In this document: positions 58,234 through 64,000 of the stretch, one piece after another
Numbering within the stretch: position 1 is the first letter of the stretch
How the letters are laid out: each line of letters opens with the position of its first letter
Source: Thermithiobacillus plumbiphilus
GTDB lineage: Bacteria; Pseudomonadota; Gammaproteobacteria; Acidithiobacillales; Thermithiobacillaceae
Length of the DNA: 64,000 nucleotides
Direction: 5' to 3'
NCBI RefSeq assembly: GCF_038070005.1
Contig: NZ_JBBPCO010000014.1
Span: 1 to 64,000 of the forward strand
Translations under genes and position numbers: made by a program
The notes under the pieces: model-generated
Told to the model about the DNA's origin: nothing
Seen by the model: the letters and a program-made list of their open reading frames with translations, nothing else
Database searches by the model: none

Positions 58234-59203
58234 TTCGCTGCTGTCGATCCGGGATCTGCACATAGCGCTACGCGACCGGCCGGGTATTCATCCCGTCGAT
58301 GGCATCGATATCGACATCCAGCCCGGCGAGTTGCTCTGCCTGGTGGGCGAGTCCGGTTCCGGCAAGAGCCTGACGGCCCTGAGCATCCTGCGCTTGCTGG
58401 GTCCCGGCTTGCAGCTCCAGGGCGGCGAAATTCACTTCAAGCATGATGACTTGCTCAAACTGCCGTCCGAGGCCCTGCGCCGCCTGCGGGGCAACCGCAT
58501 CGCCATGGTGTTTCAGGAACCCATGACCTCCCTGAACCCGGTGTTCACCATCGGGCGCCAGATCGCCGAGCCCTTGCAGGTGCATCTTGGGATGTCGCGC
58601 AAGCAGGCCCTGGCGCGGGCTGCGGAGCTGCTGGAACAGGTCGGCATCCGCAATGCCGCGGCACGTCTGCGGTCCTATCCCGATGAGCTCTCAGGTGGCC
58701 AGCGCCAGCGGGTCATGATCGCCATGGCCCTGGCCTGCGGACCGGATCTGCTGGTTGCCGATGAGCCGACCACGGCCCTGGACGTCACCATCCAGGCGCA
58801 GATTCTGGATCTGATCAAGGACCTGCAGAAGACGCGCGGCATGGCCGTGCTGCTCATCACCCATGACTTCGACGTGGTGGCGCGTATTGCCGATCAGGTG
58901 GCGGTGATGTACGCCGGCCAGATCGTCGAGCGCGGGCCGGCGGCGCAGGTACTCGCCGAGCCGCGCCACCCCTATACGTCAGGTCTCTTGGCCTGTCTGC
59001 CCGATCTCGCCGGCAACAAGCCCTTGCGGCCGATCCGCGGTCAGGTGCCAGCCCTGGACGCCATGCCGGCAGGATGTCGCTTTTCGCCGCGTTGCCCGCT
59101 GGTCCAGGACAACTGTCGGCAAGGCGCCATCCCGATGCTCGCGCTTGAGGGCCGCACCACCCGCTGCCTTTATCCCGACCGGGTGGGGGAGATCCAATGG
59201 TAG
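58226..59203 (+). CDS. Oligo/dipeptide-type ABC transporter ATPase (OppD/DppD-like)
   Basis: The 325-residue cytosolic ATPase has Walker [10 protein letters not shown], the Q-loop [18 protein letters not shown] signature [16 protein letters not shown], Walker [14 protein letters not shown] and the peptide-transporter C-terminal extension ([14 protein letters not shown], then cysteines in [12 protein letters not shown]). That extension in OppD/DppD can bind an Fe-S cluster. The permease and binding-protein genes are not here, so partners must lie elsewhere. It starts inside hisS, and its own 3' end overlaps the next ATPase gene. Confidence 0.9.
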   Translation: MADSLLSIRDLHIALRDRPGIHPVDGIDIDIQPGELLCLVGESGSGKSLTALSILRLLGPGLQLQGGEIHFKHDDLLKLPSEALRRLRGNRIAMVFQEPMTSLNPVFTIGRQIAEPLQVHLGMSRKQALARAAELLEQVGIRNAAARLRSYPDELSGGQRQRVMIAMALACGPDLLVADEPTTALDVTIQAQILDLIKDLQKTRGMAVLLITHDFDVVARIADQVAVMYAGQIVERGPAAQVLAEPRHPYTSGLLACLPDLAGNKPLRPIRGQVPALDAMPAGCRFSPRCPLVQDNCRQGAIPMLALEGRTTRCLYPDRVGEIQW

Positions 59204-60006
59204 ACAAGCCACTGCTCAGCCTGCGCGATTTGCGCAAGGTGTATCATCTCTCCAGCGGCTTTCTCGGCATGCGCCGCCAGGAGTTGCTGGCGCTCGATGA
59301 TGTCAGTCTCGATATCCCGCGTGGGACCGCCTTTGGCCTGGTGGGGGAGTCCGGTTCCGGCAAGAGCACGCTGGCGCGGGCGGTGATGCGCCTCCTGCCC
59401 CTGGATGGCGGCAGCATCGAGTTCGACGGCGTCGACCTGCTGCGCCTCAAGGGTGCGGAGCTGCGCCGCTTTCGCAGCCGCATCCAGATGGTCTTTCAGG
59501 ATCCCTATGCCTCGCTCAATCCCCGCATGCGCATCGGCGACATCGTCGGCGAGGGCCTGCTCGTGCATGGTATCGGCACGCGCGCGAGCCGTCGCACCAT
59601 GGTCTGCGAGATGCTGGAACGGGTTGGCCTGGGCGCGGATGTCCTGAATCGCTATCCACATCAGTTCAGTGGCGGCCAGCGCCAACGCATCGGCATCGCG
59701 CGCGCCCTGGTGCTCAAGCCTGAACTGCTGGTCTGCGACGAGCCGGTCTCGGCCCTGGACGTTTCCATTCAGGCGCAGATCCTGACCCTGCTGCAGAATC
59801 TCTCGCGCGAGATGCACCTGACCATGCTGTTCATCAGCCATGACCTGCGTGTGATCCGGCACATGTGCCAGAGCATGGCGGTGATGCAGACCGGGCGCAT
59901 CCTGGAGCAAGGCCCGGTGGACAGGATCTATGCCGCGCCACAATCCGACTATACCCGCGCCCTGCTGGCCGCGGTCCTGCCGCATGCCGGGTCAGGGGCG
60001 TCATGA
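59197..60006 (+). CDS. Oligo/dipeptide-type ABC transporter ATPase (OppF/DppF-like)
   Basis: The 269-residue ATPase shows Walker [26 protein letters not shown], signature [15 protein letters not shown], Walker [14 protein letters not shown] and the [26 protein letters not shown] tail. It is shorter than classic OppF (about 330), having almost no C-terminal extension. It overlaps the OppD-like gene by 7 bases and they would form a heterodimer. Membrane partners are absent from the window. Confidence 0.9.
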   Translation: MVDKPLLSLRDLRKVYHLSSGFLGMRRQELLALDDVSLDIPRGTAFGLVGESGSGKSTLARAVMRLLPLDGGSIEFDGVDLLRLKGAELRRFRSRIQMVFQDPYASLNPRMRIGDIVGEGLLVHGIGTRASRRTMVCEMLERVGLGADVLNRYPHQFSGGQRQRIGIARALVLKPELLVCDEPVSALDVSIQAQILTLLQNLSREMHLTMLFISHDLRVIRHMCQSMAVMQTGRILEQGPVDRIYAAPQSDYTRALLAAVLPHAGSGAS

Positions 60007-60015
60007 TCCGGGCAT

Positions 60016-60045
60016 TTGACTTACCCTTTCAAAGAAACTCATACT
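60016..60045 (+). promoter_or_regulatory. Candidate sigma70 promoter of yfgM-bamB-der
   Basis: TTGACT (60016-60021) and CATACT (60040-60045) are 18 bases apart, 55 bases before the yfgM start. It would let these genes be read separately from hisS and the ABC pair. Confidence 0.5.
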
Positions 60046-60100
60046 TTGCGCTGCCCGCCCGGGAGGGTGGTTCTTTGTCAGCTTTTTTGAGGAATATGCA

Positions 60101-60721
60101 GTGAACGACACTCGGATGGCCCAACCCCGCTCTGATTTCAGCCGCTTTGGCATTCCCGTCCTGTTCATCCTGATTCTGGCGGTCCTGGCCGGTGGTGCTT
60201 ACTGGGCTTATGAAAACTACCAGACAAAGCAAAATCAGGCCGCTTCCACCATATATTCCGCAGTGGTTCGCCAGTATGAGCAGAAAAATACCAAATCGGC
60301 CCGGCAAAATGCCGAAAAGCTGGTCAAGGAATATGATGGCACCACGTACGCTGCGCTGGCAGGGTTCTATCTGGCACGGATGGATGTCGATGCCGGGCAG
60401 CCTGCCAAGGCAGTCACTCGCCTTGAAGCCTTGCGCAAGGACGGTCTGCCGACTGGCTTCGAGCCGCTCGTGGCACTGACGCTGGCCCGCGTGCATCTGA
60501 CGCTGGGCAAGCCAGACGAAGCCCTGAAAGATCTGCAGGGTGTCGCGCCAGCGCAATTCGCCGCCGAGTTCGAGGAGATGCGTGGCGACGCCTACATGGC
60601 CCAGAACAAGCCTGCCGATGCCCGCAAGGCCTATGCCGCGGCCCTGAGCAAGCTGGAAGAAAAGGACCCGTACCGGGCGATCGTCCAGCTCAAGCTGGAT
60701 GATCTGGGAGGCGCGGCATAA
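60101..60721 (+). CDS. yfgM: Ancillary SecYEG/BamB-linked protein YfgM
   Basis: The 206-residue protein has a short cytosolic N-terminus, one membrane helix (about 18-38; GIPVLFILILAVLAGGAYWAYENYQ) and periplasmic TPR-like helices. YfgM in E. coli works at the Sec translocon with the chaperone PpiD. Start is GTG 60101 after GAGGA. It is directly adjacent to bamB (one base between stop and ATG), matching the conserved order. Confidence 0.9.
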   Translation: MNDTRMAQPRSDFSRFGIPVLFILILAVLAGGAYWAYENYQTKQNQAASTIYSAVVRQYEQKNTKSARQNAEKLVKEYDGTTYAALAGFYLARMDVDAGQPAKAVTRLEALRKDGLPTGFEPLVALTLARVHLTLGKPDEALKDLQGVAPAQFAAEFEEMRGDAYMAQNKPADARKAYAAALSKLEEKDPYRAIVQLKLDDLGGAA

Positions 60722-61888
60722 ATGATGGCGACTAGTGCCCGGCGGGCGTTGACCTACAGTTTGTTGCTGGCCCTGGGTCTGAGTCTCGGGGCCTGTGGTG
60801 GCAGGCAGGCGTCCAGTCCCGAGAAGGCAGGCGCTGCCCTCTCCGAAAACAGCGTTCGATTGCACACCATCTGGCAAAAGCGCCTTTACGGCGCCTGGCG
60901 CGTCGACAACTATCAACCTGCAGCACCGGTGACGGATGGCCAGAGGATCGTCACGGGCAGGAACCGGGGTGAGGTCGTGGTGCTGGGAGCCGATGGCAGG
61001 GAAGTCTGGCGCAAGAACCTCAAGGCGAGGATCTCCGCCAGCCCGAACATCATTGGCGATCGGATCTACGCCGGCACGGATGCCGGAAAGCTCTATGCCC
61101 TGTCCCTGAATGACGGCAAGGTGATCTGGACCTCGTCGCTCAGTTCCGAGGTCATGTCCTCGGTGACGGCATTCGCCACGGGGCTTGCGGTGCAGACCAA
61201 TGACGGCAAGCTCTGGGCCCTGAATCCCCAGGACGGCAAGGTGCGCTGGTCCTACACCGCCACGATTCCCTCGCTGAGCCTGCGTGGGGTTGCCAATCCA
61301 GTGGCTGCGGACAGCACCATCTACGCCGGCTTCGCCAGTGGCGAACTGAGCGCCCTGGATGCCACGGATGGTCACGTGATCTGGCAGGTGCCGGTGGCTG
61401 CCCCGCGCGGTCGGACAGAACTGGAGCGGGTGGTGGATCTGGATGCCACGCCGCTGATTTTTGGTGACAGCGTGATTGCCGCCACCTATCAGGGGCGGAT
61501 CGGTGCCTTTGCCCGTGGCAATGGCGCGGAAATCTGGAGCCGCGACCTGTCGGTATTCAACCCGATGCTGCTCGATGGCAACCAGCTCTACGTCGTCGAT
61601 GCGGGTGACGGCGTGCAGGCCCTGGACGCCAGCACGGGTGCCGTGCTCTGGCGCAGCGAGCAATACAAGGGACGTGGCCTGACAGGTCCTGCCCTAGTGT
61701 CCGGCAAGCTGCTGCTGGGAGACAACAAAGGCAATGCATACGTCCTGGATCCTGCCAGCGGCCGTCAGCTTGGTCAGCGGCGCGTTGCCCTGACCGGCAT
61801 GCAGACAGCCCCGATTACCTTGGGTAAGGATGCCCTGATCCTGAGCCGTGAAGGCTCCCTGTACCGTATCGGCCTGAACGCCAGATAA
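60722..61888 (+). CDS. bamB: Outer membrane assembly lipoprotein BamB
   Basis: BamB belongs to the complex that inserts beta-barrel proteins in the outer membrane. The 388-residue protein has a lipoprotein signal (LLLALGLSLGACGG, lipobox Cys about residue 24) and an eight-bladed PQQ-like propeller with repeated segments such as GADGREVWRKNLKARISASPNIIGDRIYAGT and LNPQDGKVRWSY. It sits between yfgM and der as in E. coli. Confidence 0.95.
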   Translation: MMATSARRALTYSLLLALGLSLGACGGRQASSPEKAGAALSENSVRLHTIWQKRLYGAWRVDNYQPAAPVTDGQRIVTGRNRGEVVVLGADGREVWRKNLKARISASPNIIGDRIYAGTDAGKLYALSLNDGKVIWTSSLSSEVMSSVTAFATGLAVQTNDGKLWALNPQDGKVRWSYTATIPSLSLRGVANPVAADSTIYAGFASGELSALDATDGHVIWQVPVAAPRGRTELERVVDLDATPLIFGDSVIAATYQGRIGAFARGNGAEIWSRDLSVFNPMLLDGNQLYVVDAGDGVQALDASTGAVLWRSEQYKGRGLTGPALVSGKLLLGDNKGNAYVLDPASGRQLGQRRVALTGMQTAPITLGKDALILSREGSLYRIGLNAR

Positions 61889-61889
61889 G

Positions 61890-61912
61890 CGGGCTGATCC
61901 GCCCGTACTTTT
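61890..61912 (+). terminator. Weak terminator-like hairpin after bamB
   Basis: CGGGC and GCCCG pair around TGATCC, followed by TACTTTTCC. The stem is only 5 bp, so der may still be read from the upstream promoter. Confidence 0.35.
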
Positions 61913-61936
61913 CCGCATGACGCGACAGAGGCCCTT

Positions 61937-63340
61937 ATGCAACCTGTGATCGCACTGGTTGGACGACCGAATGTCGGCAAGTCCACGCTTTTCAACCGCC
62001 TGACCCGCACTCGCGACGCGCTCGTCGCCGACCTGCCGGGCCTGACCCGGGACCGGCAGTACGGCACCGGCAAACTGGGTGGCCGTTCCTATCTCGTTGT
62101 CGATACCGGCGGCTTCGAACCCGAGCAGAAAAACGGCATCGTCGCCGAGATGGCGCGCCAGACACGCCAGGCCATCGATGAAGCGGATGCGGTGATCTTT
62201 GTCCTGGACGCCCGTGGTGGGTTGCAGATCGAGGACGAAGAGGTGGCCAGCTACCTGCGCCGTAGCGGACGCCCGGTCTTTCTTGCGGTCAACAAGGCCG
62301 AAGGGCTGGGCGAGCAGTTTCCGGCCTCGGATTTCCACGCGCTAGGTCTCGGTGAGCCCATTCCCATTTCGGCCGCTCACGGTCAGGGTATGGATGAGCT
62401 CATGGAGGTCGTGCTCGGCGCCTTGCCGCCCGAAGATGCGGAACCGCTTCCGGGCGAGGAGGAGGGGCCACGCATTGCCGTGCTGGGCCGTCCCAACGTG
62501 GGCAAGTCGACGCTGGTCAATCGCATGCTTGGTGAGGAGCGGGTCATCGTCTTTGACATGCCGGGCACCACGCGTGACAGCATCTACATTCCCTTCGAGC
62601 GTCAGGGCAAGCGCTACGTGATGATCGATACCGCCGGTGTGCGCCGTCGTGCCCGGGTGCAGGGCGGCATCGAGAAACTCAGCGTCATCAAGACCATCAA
62701 GGCCATCGAGGATGCCACGGTCGCCATTCTCGTGCTCGATGCCAGAACCGAGATCAGCGAGCAGGATGCCCATCTCGCGGGCATGGCCCTGCAGGCGGGC
62801 CGGGCACTGATCATCGCGGTGAACAAGTGGGACAACCTGGAGCAGCATCAGCGCGACTGGATCAAGACCCAGCTGGAACGCCGGCTGCCCTTTCTGACCT
62901 ATGCCCCGGTCCATTTCATCAGCGCCCTGCATGGCACCGGGGTCGGCGACCTCTATAAGAGCATCGACAAGCTCGCTGCCGGTTCCTCACGGCATTTCAG
63001 TACCGCCCAGCTCAACAAGATCCTGGCGGACGCCCTCGCCGCGCATCAGCCGCCGCTGGTCGGCGGGCGGCGCATCAAGCTGCGTTACGTGCATCAGGGT
63101 GGTCACAATCCCATCACCCTGGTGGTGCACGGCACCCGCATGGACGAACTGCCGGAAGCCTACCGCCGCTACCTGGAGGCCACCTTCCGCAAGGCGCTGA
63201 AGCTGGAGGGCGTCACGGTTCGCATGGTGTTCAAGCAGGGTGAAAACCCCTTTGTGACCCCGGCACCGACGCGAATCATGAAACCCCGGACCGAACGATC
63301 CCGGGCGGCTTCCCGGCCAAAGCCACCACGCAAGCCCTGA
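61937..63340 (+). CDS. der: Ribosome-assembly GTPase Der (EngA)
   Basis: Der is an essential GTPase that acts in 50S subunit assembly. The 467-residue protein carries two G domains, each with GRPNVGKST (near residues 9 and 185) and a DTxG switch motif (VDTGGFEPEQ and IDTAGVRRRA). NKAEG and NKWDN are the two G4 motifs. A C-terminal KH-like domain (about 360-445) follows, and the tail is Arg/Lys/Pro-rich. The length is typical (about 490 in E. coli). Confidence 0.97.
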   Translation: MQPVIALVGRPNVGKSTLFNRLTRTRDALVADLPGLTRDRQYGTGKLGGRSYLVVDTGGFEPEQKNGIVAEMARQTRQAIDEADAVIFVLDARGGLQIEDEEVASYLRRSGRPVFLAVNKAEGLGEQFPASDFHALGLGEPIPISAAHGQGMDELMEVVLGALPPEDAEPLPGEEEGPRIAVLGRPNVGKSTLVNRMLGEERVIVFDMPGTTRDSIYIPFERQGKRYVMIDTAGVRRRARVQGGIEKLSVIKTIKAIEDATVAILVLDARTEISEQDAHLAGMALQAGRALIIAVNKWDNLEQHQRDWIKTQLERRLPFLTYAPVHFISALHGTGVGDLYKSIDKLAAGSSRHFSTAQLNKILADALAAHQPPLVGGRRIKLRYVHQGGHNPITLVVHGTRMDELPEAYRRYLEATFRKALKLEGVTVRMVFKQGENPFVTPAPTRIMKPRTERSRAASRPKPPRKP

Positions 63341-63354
63341 ATCTGTCTGTGTCT

Positions 63355-63375
63355 GGCAGACGGCAGACGGCAGAC
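63355..63375 (+). repeat. Three tandem copies of GGCAGAC
   Basis: The heptamer GGCAGAC is repeated exactly three times beginning 15 bases after the der stop, preceded by GTCTG segments that could pair with it. Its purpose is unknown; it may form alternative small hairpins near the der 3' end. The remaining 180 bases up to the next gene are AT-richer and probably hold its promoter. Confidence 0.6.
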
Positions 63376-63555
63376 GGTGGGCGCAGTGCGCTGAAGCCGG
63401 CGCCATTCCCGTCACTTGCTCGCCATTCAGCAGCTTTCTGGCCTGGAAGCGACTTGTTTTCGGGTTTTCTGATAAAAAAGCCTGCCCAGACTTTACAAGG
63501 ACCTCTGGGTGTGGAAAATTATGTAACCGTTAACCATTCTCAATCAAGGTCCCCC

Positions 63556-64000
63556 ATGCTGCCGCTTCGCCGCTCCCTTTGGCTTTTTTCCTGGCTGTTG
63601 CTCTTCATGTTGGGAGTACAGTTCGCGATAGCCGCCCCGCAAGGTGCTCCGGCGGATCGCGCCCAGCGGGTGGTGCATATCCTCGCCTACATCGCCGGTG
63701 ATTATGGCGGCGCGGTTGATGATGGCCAGGTCGTCAGCCCTTCCGAGTACCAGGAGCAGCAGGAGTTCTCCCGACAGGCACAGCAACTCCTGCAGAGCCT
63801 GCCGATGGATGCCGGCAGCCAGCAGTTGCATGCGCAGATGCAGTCGTTGATCACGGCAATTGGCGAAAAGGCACCGGCGGAGCGCGTGCGTCAGGAAGCC
63901 GACCAGCTCCGCCTGGACCTCATCACCCACTTCAATCTCCAGACGGCACCCCAGCAAACGCCTTCGCTCAGCAATGGCAAGCGTCTCTTCCAGGCCAATT
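63556..64000 (+). CDS. Cytochrome c/FTR1-family iron permease, cut by window end
   Basis: The visible 148 residues start with a signal peptide (WLFSWLLLFMLGVQFAIA), then APADRAQRVVHILAYIAGDYGGAVDDGQVVSPSEYQEQQEFSRQAQQLL. This region is typical of large periplasmic extensions of FTR1-type permeases with a built-in cytochrome c. The last residues, LSNGKRLFQAN, look like the start of a cytochrome c domain whose CxxCH lies just past the window. The permease part itself is not visible, so the identity rests on this N-terminus. AAGG lies before ATG 63556. Confidence 0.65.
   Translation, partial: MLPLRRSLWLFSWLLLFMLGVQFAIAAPQGAPADRAQRVVHILAYIAGDYGGAVDDGQVVSPSEYQEQQEFSRQAQQLLQSLPMDAGSQQLHAQMQSLITAIGEKAPAERVRQEADQLRLDLITHFNLQTAPQQTPSLSNGKRLFQAN

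Noticed and set aside
60029-61663. 544-codon minus-strand open frame opposite yfgM and bamB
   Set aside because: Both plus-strand genes have signal or membrane segments and family repeats. The reverse frame has no recognisable features.

Overview
The window is GC-rich, densely coded DNA from a Gram-negative bacterium. Lipid A synthesis (LpxH), BamB, RodZ, PilW/PilF and proton-type MotAB point to a gammaproteobacterial-type cell. The order rlmN-pilW-rodZ-ispG-hisS-yfgM-bamB-der is typical of that group. A TsdA-type tetrathionate-forming thiosulfate dehydrogenase with a c4-type partner, a class I fructose-bisphosphate aldolase and two serine acetyltransferases suggest a chemolithotrophic sulfur oxidiser, perhaps Acidithiobacillia or a related gammaproteobacterium. 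That placement is inference: no rRNA or other taxonomic marker is present.

Layout. 1-2.5 kb: the end of a methyltransferase gene, a haem-oxygenase-like di-iron protein and a luciferase-like flavin oxidoreductase in one direction. 2.5-3.3 kb: a vapBC toxin-antitoxin pair. 3.4-9.7 kb: an ABC-F protein, an MFS carrier, a K+ channel-like protein, a CodA-like deaminase and LpxH. 9.7-14.7 kb: cyclophilin, diguanylate cyclase, RlmI, DUF1992, DoxX and an SDR. 14.9-18.2 kb: gltX, cysS and a lone receiver protein. 18.4-20.0 kb: a tsdBA-like pair. 20.2-23.4 kb: motA, motB and an HDOD-like protein. 23.5-24.9 kb: aldolase, tRNA-Ala, a 52-residue membrane protein and tRNA-Glu. 25.4-35.4 kb: a polysaccharide region with a GHL15-like secreted protein, cysE, a CapK-like enzyme, two glycosyltransferases, a heparinase II/III-like protein and AlgD, closed on the right by tRNA-Leu. 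35.7-42.4 kb: a CNNM-family protein, queA, tgt, yajC, secD and secF. 42.8-52.5 kb: trmJ, a second cysE, then iscR, two tandem cysteine desulfurases, iscU, iscA, hscB, hscA, fdx, iscX and mnmA. 52.6-63.3 kb: ndk, rlmN, pilW, rodZ, ispG, hisS, two peptide-type ABC ATPases, yfgM, bamB and der. The window ends inside a cytochrome c/FTR1-type iron permease gene.

How genes work together. The isc operon joins cysteine supply (CysE), sulfur mobilisation (two desulfurases), scaffold and carrier (IscU, IscA), chaperones (HscA, HscB), ferredoxin, and MnmA, which uses desulfurase-derived sulfur to thiolate tRNA. A near-consensus type 1 IscR site overlaps the end of cysE and probably controls the operon. 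TsdA would oxidise thiosulfate to tetrathionate and pass electrons to its c4-type neighbour. AlgD supplies GDP-mannuronate, so the 28-35 kb genes probably make an acidic exopolysaccharide.

Most notable: a CodA homologue whose substrate-discriminating Asp is Ser, predicting 5-methylcytosine deamination; tandem desulfurases of which only the second has the IscU-binding tail; an HscB with an N-terminal zinc knuckle; a collapsed sigma54-activator relic between secF and trmJ; a perfect 26-bp palindrome holding the stop codons of two convergent genes; and the tRNA-bracketed polysaccharide region. No rRNA genes, CRISPR arrays or insertion sequences were seen.
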